Positions 18,621 through 29,253 of a stretch of DNA of 64,000 nucleotides are shown here, one piece after another; position 1 is the stretch's first letter; every line of letters starts with the position of its first letter. The notes below the pieces were generated by a model. The model was given only the letters and a program-made list of their open reading frames with translations, was not told the origin of the DNA and did not search any database. The position numbers and the translations under genes were made by a program. The DNA is from DASRJG01 sp032124015 (GTDB lineage Bacteria; Acidobacteriota; Polarisedimenticolia; Polarisedimenticolales; DASRJG01), in NCBI GenBank assembly GCA_032124015.1, contig JAQBEH010000098.1:1-64000 (forward strand), in the 5' to 3' direction.

Positions 18621-19601
18621 TCAGGTTTCCTTGGCCACCCGCGGCAGCCGCACGCGGAAAGCGGCACCACCCAGATCCGATCGGAAGACCTCGACCGACC
18701 CGTGATGCGCCTCCGCGCAGAGCTTCACCGACACCAATCCCAACCCCAGACCCGTCGGTTTCGACGTGTAAAACGCATCGAAGATGGCGTCCAACGCGTC
18801 CACCGGGACTCCCGGACCATCGTCGTGCACTTCGACGAAGGCCGCTGCCGCGTCGCTTGCCACGCGCACTTCGATACGTCCGGTTCCTCGGGTGGCGTCG
18901 GCCGCGTTGAGGATGAGATTCAAGACCATTCGATCGATGAGGACCTCGTCCATCGACAGCACGACGGCATCGCCGGCTTTCATCGTGACCTTGCACCGCT
19001 GTACCCGTTCGTGACGCTGGGCGAGCTGAACCGCGCGGTCAACCACGCCGACGAGATCCCTTTCGACCAGCCCTCCAGGGCGGCTCTCCCGGCCGAGGGT
19101 CATCAGTCGTTGCGACAGCGCCGCGAGTTCGACGAACGCCCGCCGCATCGCCTCGGCGGCTTTCTGCTTGGTCTCCATTCCGGCCAGCGGCTCGGCGAGT
19201 AGCTCCGCGTTTCCGCGCGCCACCAGCAAGACGTTGTTGATGTCGTGGGCCACCGACGCAGCGAACAGCCCGGCCAGGGCCCGGTGCTCCGAGGCCACGA
19301 GGGTGTCGCGCTGATCCAGGAGGATCTCCTGCTGCCGTCGCACGCGGATCAGGAGCACCACTGCAACGACGTAGAACACGACGCCCGTGCCGAAGACGAA
19401 CAAGACGCCCTTCACGCGCTCGAGATGCTCGAGGTGCTCGACCGACTCGGCCGCGACGGCCGCGACGTGCGACGAGGTCAGGATGTAAGCCACGCTCGAG
19501 ACCACGTAGAAAATGGCCAAGACGGCCGCGACCCCATGGGGCCGGACCAAGCGTTCCTTGAGGGCGTCTTTCATGAGCTTCACTGAGGACGTATTTACCA
19601 C
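18621..19601 (-). CDS. Membrane sensor histidine kinase, no adjacent response regulator
   Basis: 326 residues. Two membrane segments (VLAIFYVVSSVAYILTS, VLFVFGTGVVFYVVAVVLLI) flank a short periplasmic loop of about 30 residues, followed by a coiled linker. The H box is SVAHDINNVLL (phospho-acceptor His near residue 118), N box NLILNAADATRG, G1 DDGPGV, F/G2 FYTSKPTGLGLGL. The HDINN pattern fits NtrB/ZraS-like kinases. The tiny sensing loop suggests that a partner membrane protein or the membrane itself provides the signal. No receiver-domain gene is in the window. Confidence 0.88.
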   Translation of the reverse strand: MVNTSSVKLMKDALKERLVRPHGVAAVLAIFYVVSSVAYILTSSHVAAVAAESVEHLEHLERVKGVLFVFGTGVVFYVVAVVLLIRVRRQQEILLDQRDTLVASEHRALAGLFAASVAHDINNVLLVARGNAELLAEPLAGMETKQKAAEAMRRAFVELAALSQRLMTLGRESRPGGLVERDLVGVVDRAVQLAQRHERVQRCKVTMKAGDAVVLSMDEVLIDRMVLNLILNAADATRGTGRIEVRVASDAAAAFVEVHDDGPGVPVDALDAIFDAFYTSKPTGLGLGLVSVKLCAEAHHGSVEVFRSDLGGAAFRVRLPRVAKET

Positions 19602-19624
19602 AACGGCCTCATACTTCCTCGGCC

Positions 19625-20251
19625 ATGTCCCGAAACCGCCTCGCCGGCGCGCTCTTGTTCCTCTTCATCCCCCTCGTGCTCGTCCTCTACCTCCGTATGC
19701 CGCTGGGGCTTCCCGGAAGCCTCTTCCTCGGCATGGTTTTGATGTTCGCCCACCGATTCGTCGCGCGGCCCTTCATGAATCGCCACCTCGGGAGGCGCTG
19801 TTTCTGGTGCGGCTGCGACCTTTCCGGTCCCGGAGTCCCGGCGCCGTTCAGCTCGCGGAGGGAGACGATCAAAGCACGAGCCTGCTCGGGCACGCACGCA
19901 AACCGGTTGATCGCGTTCGCGCGGATGGTGGCCGCCGGACGGCTCGTCGTGTTCCTCTTGATCCTCCTACCCGTGCTGATCTACCTCGCCAACGCTCTCC
20001 TCACGATCGCGGGTCACGGCTTTTTCCCGCTCGACACCGCGCGGGCCGCGTTCAAGATCCCGATCGCCATCGCGGTCGTCACGCTGTCGTTCGCTTGGCC
20101 GCTCGGCGCCAAGCTCACGCGCGAGCCGGCGATCGACGTGCCCGCGCACAACTTCTCGCTGCTCGGGATCGCGACAACGCTCTGGGTCTTCCGGATCGTG
20201 GGGCTGTTCTGGCTCGGCCAGGCCATGTGGAACGCGTTGCGGCCCAGCTAG
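19625..20251 (+). CDS. Polytopic membrane protein with a CxxCxC motif
   Basis: 208 residues, ATG 19625, divergent from the histidine kinase with only 23 bases between starts. It has about five hydrophobic segments. Between segments 2 and 3 lies RRCFWCGCDLSGPG, a possible metal- or redox-active loop with three Cys, plus a later Cys near residue 80. No family recognised. Shared promoter DNA with the kinase makes a sensor-partner relation possible but unproven. The stop touches short palindrome S2. Confidence 0.65.
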   Translation: MSRNRLAGALLFLFIPLVLVLYLRMPLGLPGSLFLGMVLMFAHRFVARPFMNRHLGRRCFWCGCDLSGPGVPAPFSSRRETIKARACSGTHANRLIAFARMVAAGRLVVFLLILLPVLIYLANALLTIAGHGFFPLDTARAAFKIPIAIAVVTLSFAWPLGAKLTREPAIDVPAHNFSLLGIATTLWVFRIVGLFWLGQAMWNALRPS

Positions 20252-20266
20252 GGGGACTGTCCCCCT
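20250..20266. repeat. Short palindromic unit S2 between convergent stops
   Basis: AGGGGGAC-T-GTCCCCCT exactly fills the interval between the TAG of the membrane protein (20249-20251) and the TGA of the antiporter (20266-20268, minus strand). It may serve as a shared transcription barrier, although there is no T-run. It is the shortest member of the repeat family. Confidence 0.75.
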
Positions 20267-21540
20267 CATCGAGCCGGGATGCGGCCGAGGCTCCACTTCA
20301 ACGCGGGGGGCGTCACCATTGTCGTCACGATCACCATGACGACGATCGCGGAGAAGCTCGCAGCGTCGACGATGTGCTCACCGCCGACTTGGAGACTCAA
20401 TCCGATGTTCGCGAAAATCAAGCCGACCTCACCGCGCGGGATCATCCCGAGGCCGACGGTCATCCGATCGACGCCCTTTCCAATCACACCCAGGGAGCAC
20501 ACTTGCTTCCCGACGATCGCGGCAATCGTCAAAGCGGCGGCCAGACCGAGGACGCCCGGCTGCGCGAACGATTTCAGATCCGTTCGCATGCCCATCAAGA
20601 CGAAAAAGACCGGCACCAGGAACGACGAGATCGGATGGATCAGCTCCTCGAGCTGATGCTCCCCGCGGTCAACGAAGTCCCGGTAGTGAACCCTTTCGAG
20701 AATGAGCCCCGCCGCGAATGCGCCGACGATCGGAGCAAGCTCGATCGCGTTGGCCAGCCAGGAGAGCATGAAGCAGAACGCGAGACCTGAGGCCAGGAGC
20801 ACGCCCCTCGCGCGCAGACGCGAAGCGAACAAGAAGGCCTTGGGAGACACCGCCGCGCCCAAGAACAACGATCCTGCCAAGAACACGACCGCCTTGAGGA
20901 GCGGCCACCCGATGGCGCCGTAGCTGAAATCGCCCCCACGGTCCGCCGCGAGGATGAGTCCGGTGACGGCGGAAAGGATGACCAGCCCCATGACGTCGTC
21001 GATCACCGCCGCGCCCAGAATGACTCGCGACTCGTTGCTCTGCGATTGGCCGAGGTCTTTGAACACGCGAGCGGTGATGCCCACGCTGGTCGCGCAGAGC
21101 GTCGCGCCGATGAAGACATGCAGGTAAATCGAATGATCGGGCATCAGCCAGACGGAAACACCCCACCCCAGAAGGAACGGGGCGATCACGCCGAGGGCCG
21201 CCACCAGGAGCGACGAGAGGCCCACTTTGAGCATCTCGCCGATGGTGGACTCGAGCCCCACTTCGAAGAGCAGAATCAAGACACCCAGCCTCGCGAGCAT
21301 GTCGATGGTGCCGTCGGTCTTGATCGCTTCGAAGCCGTCGAACCCCACGAGGGTCAGGTTGCCGATCAGAACCCCGAACGCCAGTTCGCCGAGCACCGAG
21401 GGCTGCCCGATCCGCGCCGCGAGGTCTCCCCCGATCTTCGCCGCGAAGAGGATCAGCGCGAGCGCCAAGACGACCGGCGCCACGGGATCGGCGTGCGCTC
21501 CGGCCGACGCAACGAAAAAGTGCAGGGTGCTACCGCCCAT
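20266..21540 (-). CDS. Cation:proton antiporter (CPA2/KefB-type)
   Basis: 424 residues. ATG 21540 is chosen because AGGGAG lies just upstream; an open extension beyond it overlaps the metallo-hydrolase promoter. About 12 membrane segments are apparent. Recognisable CPA2 features are GQPSVLGELAFGVLIGN near residue 44, the transport-site AAVIDDVMGLV (paired Asp) near 175, and the late MIPRGEVGLIFANIG near 378. There is no C-terminal TrkA-N domain, so nucleotide control is not expected. It is divergent from the metallo-hydrolase gene. Confidence 0.92.
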   Translation of the reverse strand: MGGSTLHFFVASAGAHADPVAPVVLALALILFAAKIGGDLAARIGQPSVLGELAFGVLIGNLTLVGFDGFEAIKTDGTIDMLARLGVLILLFEVGLESTIGEMLKVGLSSLLVAALGVIAPFLLGWGVSVWLMPDHSIYLHVFIGATLCATSVGITARVFKDLGQSQSNESRVILGAAVIDDVMGLVILSAVTGLILAADRGGDFSYGAIGWPLLKAVVFLAGSLFLGAAVSPKAFLFASRLRARGVLLASGLAFCFMLSWLANAIELAPIVGAFAAGLILERVHYRDFVDRGEHQLEELIHPISSFLVPVFFVLMGMRTDLKSFAQPGVLGLAAALTIAAIVGKQVCSLGVIGKGVDRMTVGLGMIPRGEVGLIFANIGLSLQVGGEHIVDAASFSAIVVMVIVTTMVTPPALKWSLGRIPAR

Positions 21541-21627
21541 CCGTTCACTCCCTTGTGGCTTCCCGCGACGCGCGAGACCACCCATGATAGAACTTCGCGC
21601 GAACTTATCGAAATCAGGAGAGCCCAG

Positions 21628-22521
21628 ATGATGAAATCGTTCCTCGCCGTCCTTGCGGCCGCATTCGCCCTGGCCTCCCTCCCCGCGCGGGCGCAGGGTG
21701 ATGACTTCTCGAAGATCGAGATCAAGCCGACGAAGGTCGCAGGCACGATCTGGCTGCTCGAGGGAGCGGGCGGCAACATCGGCGTCTCCGCCGGCCCCGA
21801 CGGTCTGTTGATCGTGGACGACCAGTTCCTCCCCTTGGCCGACAAGATCAAGGCCGCCCTCAAGGGGATCTCCCCCGACGGCAAGTTGGCGTTCGTGGTG
21901 AATACCCACTGGCACGGCGATCACACCGGCGGCAATCGCGCGTTCGGGAAAGAAGCCACGATCATCGCGCAGCTCAACGTCAGGAAGCGCCTCGCCACCC
22001 CGCAGGACCGGGGCGGCCGGATGTCGGAGGCATCACCCAAGGAAGCGCTTCCGGTCGTCACCTTCGAGGATGGCGTGACGATCTGGTTCAACGGTGAAGA
22101 GATCGAGGTCGTCCACGTTCCGAGCGGCCATACCGACGGCGACGCGATCGTTTACTTCAAGGGCGCGAACGTCGTGCACATGGGCGACCAGTTTTTCAAC
22201 GGGATGTTCCCGTTCATCGACCTGAACTCGGGTGGCGACCTGGCGGGCTACGTCAAGAACGTCGCGGACACGGTGGCGAGGATCCCGGCCGACGCGAAGA
22301 TCATCCCCGGGCACGGTGGGCTCGCCACCGTCGAGGACCTCAAGACGTTTCACACCATGCTCGCGAAGACCACGGACTACGTGAGGGCGGAAATCGCCAA
22401 GGGAATGACGCTCGAGCAGGCGAAAAAGGCGGGCCTTCCGGACGAGTGGAAGAGCTACGCGAGCGACTTCATCACCGTTGAGAAGTGGGTCGAAACCGTC
22501 TACACCAGCCTGAGAAAATAA
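21628..22521 (+). CDS. Exported metallo-beta-lactamase-fold hydrolase
   Basis: 297 residues from ATG 21628, behind AGGAGAG. A Sec signal peptide (LAVLAAAFALASLPARAQG) is followed by an MBL domain with metal ligands THWHGDHTGGN near residue 93, SGHTDGDAIV near 168, HMGDQFF near 183 and IIPGHGG near 228. It resembles periplasmic zinc hydrolases of the SoxH/cyclase type; the substrate is unknown. It is joined by a TAATG overlap to a flavin reductase-like gene. Confidence 0.88.
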   Translation: MMKSFLAVLAAAFALASLPARAQGDDFSKIEIKPTKVAGTIWLLEGAGGNIGVSAGPDGLLIVDDQFLPLADKIKAALKGISPDGKLAFVVNTHWHGDHTGGNRAFGKEATIIAQLNVRKRLATPQDRGGRMSEASPKEALPVVTFEDGVTIWFNGEEIEVVHVPSGHTDGDAIVYFKGANVVHMGDQFFNGMFPFIDLNSGGDLAGYVKNVADTVARIPADAKIIPGHGGLATVEDLKTFHTMLAKTTDYVRAEIAKGMTLEQAKKAGLPDEWKSYASDFITVEKWVETVYTSLRK

Positions 22522-23078
22522 TGCGCGCCTCCGTCCCGCTGCGCCGTGCCTACAAGCTGATCAACCACGGGCCGACGACGCTCATCACGTCGGCTTCGGG
22601 CGGCCGGCGCAACGTGATGACCGCCGCGTGGGTGATGGCGGTTGACTTCGATCCGGCGAAGATCGTGGCCGTGATCGCGGCGGACACGTTCACCCGTAAG
22701 CTGATCGAGGCGTCGGGGGAGTTCGTCGTCAACGTGCCGACCGCGAAGATGATCGACACCGTCTACGCCGCGGGGCAGGTCTCCGGCGAGGAGGTGGACA
22801 AGTTGGCCACGCTGGGGCTAGCGACGTCCCCCGCGTCGATCGTCGCGGCACCCCTTCTCGAAGGCTGCGCCGCCTGGCTCGAATGCAGGGTCGTCCCCGA
22901 GCCTCACATGCAAGAGCGATACGACCTCTTCGTGGGCGATGTGGTCGCCGCCTGGGCCGACGACGCCTCGTTCGCCGACGGCGTGTGGCGCTTCCCCCAC
23001 GACGAAGACCGCACGCTGCATCACCTCTCCGCCGGGGTCTTCATCACCAGCGGCGATATCGTGACGGCAAGATCGTAG
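22521..23078 (+). CDS. Flavin reductase-like FMN-binding protein
   Basis: 185 residues in a TAATG overlap with the preceding gene. The split-barrel FMN-binding pattern is clear: PTTLITSASGGRRNVMTAAWVMAVDFDP at residues 13-40, followed by FVVNVPT near 71, and a late LHHLSAGVF. It belongs to the flavoredoxin/DIM6-NTAB group, which reduces flavin or uses bound FMN. It may pass electrons to a partner, which is not obvious here. Confidence 0.87.
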   Translation: MRASVPLRRAYKLINHGPTTLITSASGGRRNVMTAAWVMAVDFDPAKIVAVIAADTFTRKLIEASGEFVVNVPTAKMIDTVYAAGQVSGEEVDKLATLGLATSPASIVAAPLLEGCAAWLECRVVPEPHMQERYDLFVGDVVAAWADDASFADGVWRFPHDEDRTLHHLSAGVFITSGDIVTARS

Positions 23079-23090
23079 AAGGAGATTGTC

Positions 23091-24725
23091 ATGCGCCGTT
23101 TCGCACCCGTCGTCCTTCTCGCCACGCTCGCCCTCGCTCCCGCCGCCGCGGACGGCGATCCGGCATCGCGGATCACGGCCTCGGGTCTGCTCCGCGACAT
23201 CCAGGCGTTGTCGGACGACGCCATGGGCGGTCGCGGTCCCGGAAGCCCCGGCGACCGCATGGCGCGGGCGTTCCTCGCAAAGCGCCTGAAGGAAATCGGA
23301 TTCGAGCCGGGAGCACCTGGTGGGAGCTGGGAGCAGCCCGTTCCGATCGTGGGCGTGACGATGCAGCACCCCGCCTCCTGGACCTTTCGCGCGGCTTCGG
23401 GCGGTGAGGCTTCGTTCCGCTGGTGGGACGAGTTCATGGGCAACTCGGGAGTGCAGGCGCCCAAAGTCGCCATCGAAAATGCCGAGGTCGTCTTCGCGGG
23501 CTACGCGATCGAGGCCCCCGAGTTCCAGTGGGACGATTTCAAGGACGCCGACGTCAAGGGGAAGATCCTGCTGATCCTGAACGACGATCCCGATTGGGAT
23601 CCGTCGCTGTTCGCCGGGAAGAAGCGCCTCTACTACGGCCGGTGGGACTACAAGTACGAAAGCGCCGCCCGGCACGGCGCGGCGGGCGCCATCATCGTCC
23701 ACACTGAACCGTCCGCCGGGTACGGCTGGAACGTCGTCCAGACCTCCTGGTCGGGGACGTCGTTCGAGCTTCGAGGCGGCGACGGGCCGCGCGTGCGGCT
23801 TCGCAGTTGGATGACCGAGGACGCGGCGCGCAAGTTGGTCGGCTTGGGAGGGAAGAATCTCGACACGCTCATCGCCGCCGCGCGGAAGCGCGATTTCAAG
23901 CCCGTCACGCTTGGGATCACGACCTCGCTCGCGTTCGACGTGAAGCTCGAGAACACCGAAACCGCCAACGTGATCGGCATCCTGCGCGGGGCCGACCCGA
24001 AGCTTCGCGACGAAACGATGATCTACACGGCCCACCACGACCATCTGGGCATCGGTGCGCCCGACGCGAAGGGCGACCGGATCTACAACGGTGCGCTCGA
24101 CAACGCGTCCGGGTGCGCGCAGGTCCTGGCGATCGCCGAAGCGTTCGCCGCCACGAAACCGCGCGGAAAACGAAGCGTCATGGCGCTTTTCGTCGGCGGC
24201 GAGGAGCAGGGGCTGCTCGGCTCCCTTTACTTCGTGGCCCATCCGACCCTCCCGGTTTCGAAGATCGTCGCCAACCTCAACATCGACGGCGGGAACATCT
24301 TCGGCCGGACCCGAGACGTCGCGGTCATCGGCCTGGGGAAGTCCGATCTCGAGACCCGGCTCGCGGTCGCCGCGAAGGGTCAGTCCCGGACCGTCGTGGA
24401 CGAGCCGGAGCCGGACAAGGGGTACTACTACCGCTCCGACCAACTCAACTTCGCCCGCGTCGGAGTCCCGGCGCTCTACTTCAAGTCGGGGCAGAGCTAT
24501 CTCGGACGCCCCGAGGGCTGGGGCAAGGAAAAGGAGGCGGAGTACCGGAAGACCCGTTATCACCAGCCGAGCGACGCCATCACCCCCGAGTGGAACCTGG
24601 ACGGCATGGTCGAAGACGACGCGCTCGCGTATCGCGTCGGCCTCGATGTGGTCCACGGCACCGCTCTCCCCGCGTGGTTTCCCGGCGACGAGTTCGAGGC
24701 CAAGCGCAAGACCGCCGGGCATTGA
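23091..24725 (+). CDS. Exported M28-family zinc aminopeptidase
   Basis: 544 residues, with a short signal peptide (VVLLATLALAPAAA). A PA-domain-like insertion occupies roughly residues 130-250. The M28 domain follows, with the co-catalytic zinc ligands in order: YTAHHDHLG (near residue 317), GALDNASG, FVGGEEQGLLGS (general-base Glu), NLNIDGGN and YHQPSDAI near 506. It is predicted to release N-terminal residues from peptides outside the cytoplasm. It ends 70 bases before the succinate dehydrogenase operon. Confidence 0.92.
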   Translation: MRRFAPVVLLATLALAPAAADGDPASRITASGLLRDIQALSDDAMGGRGPGSPGDRMARAFLAKRLKEIGFEPGAPGGSWEQPVPIVGVTMQHPASWTFRAASGGEASFRWWDEFMGNSGVQAPKVAIENAEVVFAGYAIEAPEFQWDDFKDADVKGKILLILNDDPDWDPSLFAGKKRLYYGRWDYKYESAARHGAAGAIIVHTEPSAGYGWNVVQTSWSGTSFELRGGDGPRVRLRSWMTEDAARKLVGLGGKNLDTLIAAARKRDFKPVTLGITTSLAFDVKLENTETANVIGILRGADPKLRDETMIYTAHHDHLGIGAPDAKGDRIYNGALDNASGCAQVLAIAEAFAATKPRGKRSVMALFVGGEEQGLLGSLYFVAHPTLPVSKIVANLNIDGGNIFGRTRDVAVIGLGKSDLETRLAVAAKGQSRTVVDEPEPDKGYYYRSDQLNFARVGVPALYFKSGQSYLGRPEGWGKEKEAEYRKTRYHQPSDAITPEWNLDGMVEDDALAYRVGLDVVHGTALPAWFPGDEFEAKRKTAGH

Positions 24726-24795
24726 CGGGAGACACCCGACCCGGTCCGGAACGCCGGTTGCCCTCCCCGAATCCTCCGCGCTATCCTCCCGCCTC

Positions 24796-25479
24796 ATGGC
24801 AGAGTCGGTTTCGATGAATCGCCCCGACACGTTCGCGTGCTCGACGATCGGCCGCAAGGTCGTGATGGCCGTCACGGGCCTCGTCCTATTCGGCTTTGTC
24901 TTCGCCCACATGCTCGGGAATCTCCAGATGTTCCTCCCCGACCACGAGGCGATCAACCATTACGGCCGGTTTCTCCGCGAGATGCTCCACGGCGGCGGGA
25001 TCTGGGTGGCGCGAGCCGTGCTCCTGGGCTCGGTCTCGCTTCACATCTGGTCGGCGTGGTCGCTCACCCGGACGAGCTGGAAGGCGCGCCCGGTTCCCTA
25101 CAAGGTCGTCACGCCCGACGCCTCGACCTATGCCTCCCGCACGATGCGGTGGAGCGGACCGATCCTCTTCCTGTTCATCGTCTATCACCTTCTCCACTTC
25201 ACCGTCGGCAGTGTCCACCCCGCCTTCGTCGAGGGTGAGATCTACCGCAACGTGATCGTGGGCTTTTCGTTCTGGCCGGTCGCCGTCGCCTACGTGATCG
25301 CGATTTTGGCCCTCGGCCTGCACCTGAGGCACGGCGCCTGGAGCATGCTGCAAACGCTCGGGGCGTCCCACCCGCAGTGGGACGGTGCGCGCAACCTGGC
25401 TGCAACCGTGTTCACGGGAATCATCGTTCTGGGTTTCATCTCCGTTCCGCTGGCGGTTCTCGCCGGCGTTTTGAAGTAG
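24796..25479 (+). CDS. sdhC: Succinate dehydrogenase cytochrome b subunit (b558 type)
   Basis: 227 residues from ATG 24796, the first start that gives a normal N-terminus; the frame is open far upstream in antisense-type shadow sequence. Five membrane segments are visible. Candidate heme-ligand His residues are in FGFVFAHMLGNL, SVSLHIWSAW, FIVYHLLHF and LGLHLRHGAW. This single-subunit, di-heme anchor is the type found in Bacillus, Bacteroidota, Deltaproteobacteria-like groups and Acidobacteriota, using menaquinone. It is the first gene of sdhCAB. Confidence 0.92.
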   Translation: MAESVSMNRPDTFACSTIGRKVVMAVTGLVLFGFVFAHMLGNLQMFLPDHEAINHYGRFLREMLHGGGIWVARAVLLGSVSLHIWSAWSLTRTSWKARPVPYKVVTPDASTYASRTMRWSGPILFLFIVYHLLHFTVGSVHPAFVEGEIYRNVIVGFSFWPVAVAYVIAILALGLHLRHGAWSMLQTLGASHPQWDGARNLAATVFTGIIVLGFISVPLAVLAGVLK

Positions 25480-25489
25480 GACCGAAGCC

Positions 25490-27403
<1,914 letters not shown>

Positions 27404-27405
27404 CC

Positions 27406-28182
27406 ATGGACATCACCCTCCACGTCTGGCGCCAGGCCGCTGCCTCCGACAAGGGCCGCTTCGTCACTTACCCAGCGGCAGGTATCAGCCCCGACATGTC
27501 GTTCCTCGAAATGCTCGACGTCGTCAATGAACGGCTGATCGGTAAAGGCGAAGTCCCGATCGCGTTCGACCACGACTGCCGCGAGGGGATCTGCGGCACC
27601 TGCGGAATGGTGATCAACGGCAGCCCGCACGGACCGCGCAAACTGACGACCACCTGCCAGCTGCACATGCGCTCCTTCAAGGACGGCGACTCGATAACGA
27701 TCGAGCCCTGGCGCGCGGCGGCGTTTCCTGTCCTTCGCGACCTCGTCGTCGACCGGCGCGCGTTCGACAGGATCATTCAGGCGGGCGGGTTCGTCTCGGT
27801 CCCGACGGGGAGCGCCCCCGACGGCAACACGATCCCGGTCCCGAAGGACGCCGCAGAGCGCTCGATGGACGCCGCCTCCTGCATCGGCTGCGGCGCCTGT
27901 GTCGCCGCGTGCCCGAACGCGTCGGCGTCGCTGTTCGTCGCGGCGAAGATCAGCCACCTCGGCCTGCTCCCCCAAGGCCAGGCGGAGCGCGATCCACGCG
28001 CGCTGAACATGGTGGCGCAAATGGACGCGGAACTGTTCGGTTCCTGCACCAATCACGGCGAATGCGAGGCCGCGTGCCCCAAGGGGATCTCCCTCGAAAC
28101 CATCGCGAGGATGAACCGCGACTACATCGCGGCGTCCATCACACAACGGCCTAAACCCGGTTCCGGCAGCGGGACCGGCTAG
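27406..28182 (+). CDS. sdhB: Succinate dehydrogenase iron-sulfur subunit
   Basis: 258 residues carrying electrons from FAD to quinone. The plant-type [2Fe-2S] cluster is bound by CREGICGTCG with a later TCQLHM. The C-terminal ferredoxin domain has CIGCGACVAACPN near residue 156 and SCTNHGECEAACPKGI near 209, for the two remaining clusters. It completes the sdhCAB operon and is followed 12 bases later by a beta-barrel-like protein gene with its own ribosome binding site. Confidence 0.97.
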   Translation: MDITLHVWRQAAASDKGRFVTYPAAGISPDMSFLEMLDVVNERLIGKGEVPIAFDHDCREGICGTCGMVINGSPHGPRKLTTTCQLHMRSFKDGDSITIEPWRAAAFPVLRDLVVDRRAFDRIIQAGGFVSVPTGSAPDGNTIPVPKDAAERSMDAASCIGCGACVAACPNASASLFVAAKISHLGLLPQGQAERDPRALNMVAQMDAELFGSCTNHGECEAACPKGISLETIARMNRDYIAASITQRPKPGSGSGTG

Positions 28183-28193
28183 AGGAGACTTTC

Positions 28194-28754
28194 TTGCGTA
28201 CACATCGCCTCGCGTTTTGCGCCTTCGCGTTGGTTGTCGTCACGGCAATGGCATCGGCTCCTGCCACCGCCGCGGGCGGCGGGGTCACCGGACCGCTCGT
28301 CGGCTTCGGTGCCGGCGCCCTGTTCCCCGAGGGAGCGTTTTCCGAGTTCAACGATCCCTCGTATTTCATCCAGAGCCGGTCGCTCTACGTCGACAAGGTG
28401 ATCGGGGGACGCGCCGCGGGCTACTACGGTGACACCGCCGGAAAGAACGGCCAGGGCGGGGGCCGTGTTTACGGTTTCGACTTCGACTTTCTCTTGAAAT
28501 TTGGCAGCGCGAGCACGTTCGGCTACGTGTATGCGGGAGCGGGGTACGGGACGCTGAGCTACTCGTCGCCCGACCCCACGAGCACGACCACGCCGCCAAC
28601 CGCCGTGCGGCACTCGGGCCACGATTGGTGCTGGACGGGTGGGATCGGCGTGACGATCAAACGGAAGTTCTACATGGAAGCGAGCTACGTCTCGTATCAG
28701 ACCGGCCCCGATACCACCGACTTCATCCCGGTCGTGATCGGCTTCCAGTTCTAG
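28194..28754 (+). CDS. Exported beta-barrel-like outer membrane protein, hypothetical
   Basis: 186 residues, TTG start at 28194 behind AGAGGAG. It has a signal peptide (FALVVVTAMASAPATA). The mature part alternates aromatic and Gly-rich strands and ends in a C-terminal Phe (VVIGFQF), the usual signature of small outer-membrane beta-barrels. No named family recognised. It may be read with sdhCAB, but the TTG start and separate Shine-Dalgarno suggest different expression. A strong hairpin follows the stop. Confidence 0.7.
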   Translation: MRTHRLAFCAFALVVVTAMASAPATAAGGGVTGPLVGFGAGALFPEGAFSEFNDPSYFIQSRSLYVDKVIGGRAAGYYGDTAGKNGQGGGRVYGFDFDFLLKFGSASTFGYVYAGAGYGTLSYSSPDPTSTTTPPTAVRHSGHDWCWTGGIGVTIKRKFYMEASYVSYQTGPDTTDFIPVVIGFQF

Positions 28755-28768
28755 GGTGGGCGGCTATT

Positions 28769-28793
28769 CGGGGCCCGCAGGACGCGGGCCCCG
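28769..28793. terminator. GC-rich hairpin between convergent genes
   Basis: CGGGGCCCGC-AGGAC-GCGGGCCCCG forms a perfect 10-base-pair stem with a 5-base loop, between the beta-barrel gene (plus) and the cytochrome c gene (minus). No long T-run follows on either strand, so it is a candidate bidirectional terminator or RNA 3'-end stabiliser rather than a textbook intrinsic terminator. Confidence 0.6.
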
Positions 28794-28811
28794 ATTCTGG
28801 TCCGGTGGGAA

Positions 28812-29129
28812 CTACTTCGCGAGCGTGAGCACGTACTCGGCGATCGCCTTCGCCTGATCGGCGTTCACCTTCTCGCCGAGTCCCTTCATCTTGCCTTTGC
28901 CCTCGTGAATGATCTTCGCGATGCCATCGCCAGTTTGGGCTTTGCTCCAGGCGGGGTCGTTGAAGTTCTTCGAGCCGGCCGCCATCTTCTTGGCCACTCC
29001 GTCCGCGCCGTGGCACATCGCGCACTTTGAGCCGTAGAGCGCCTTGCCGTCGTCCTCCGCGAAGGCCGGAACGACCGCAAGGCAGAACGCGAACGCCACG
29101 AGCAGGACCACCATCTTCTTCATCGTCAT
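28812..29129 (-). CDS. Class I cytochrome c, periplasmic (paralogue 1)
   Basis: 105 residues from ATG 29129, with GGAG seven bases upstream. The signal peptide (VVLLVAFAFCLAVVPAFA) is followed by a mature domain of about 80 residues. Heme attaches at CAMCH, and a downstream Met in GKMKG is the likely axial ligand. It is a close paralogue of the next cytochrome on the same strand, with equal length and identical layout. A role as soluble electron carrier is inferred. Confidence 0.9.
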   Translation of the reverse strand: MTMKKMVVLLVAFAFCLAVVPAFAEDDGKALYGSKCAMCHGADGVAKKMAAGSKNFNDPAWSKAQTGDGIAKIIHEGKGKMKGLGEKVNADQAKAIAEYVLTLAK

Positions 29130-29177
29130 TTGTTGTCTCCTGTGGATAACCCCGAGTTCACTCCGATCATACATAAA

Positions 29178-29213
29178 GAAAGGCCGCCCGGCTCAAAACC
29201 TGGGCGGCCTTTC
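29178..29213 (-). terminator. Rho-independent-type terminator after cytochrome c paralogue 2
   Basis: A 12-base-pair stem (arms 29178-29189 and 29202-29213, GAAAGGCCGCCC on the plus strand) with a 12-base loop. Read on the minus strand it continues into a T-rich tail (TTTCTTTATG). It lies between the two cytochrome genes and downstream of paralogue 2, so the paralogues are probably separate transcription units. Confidence 0.7.
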
Positions 29214-29253
29214 GGCGGGGTGCCCTCGGGGGGGACCGGGGGAAGCCCCCGCC

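Noticed and set aside
29216..29252. G-rich/C-rich hairpin (GGGGGACCGGGGGAAGCCCCC) near the stop of cytochrome c paralogue 2.
   Set aside because: A better terminator lies just downstream at 29178-29213; this one may only be composition bias in GC-rich DNA.
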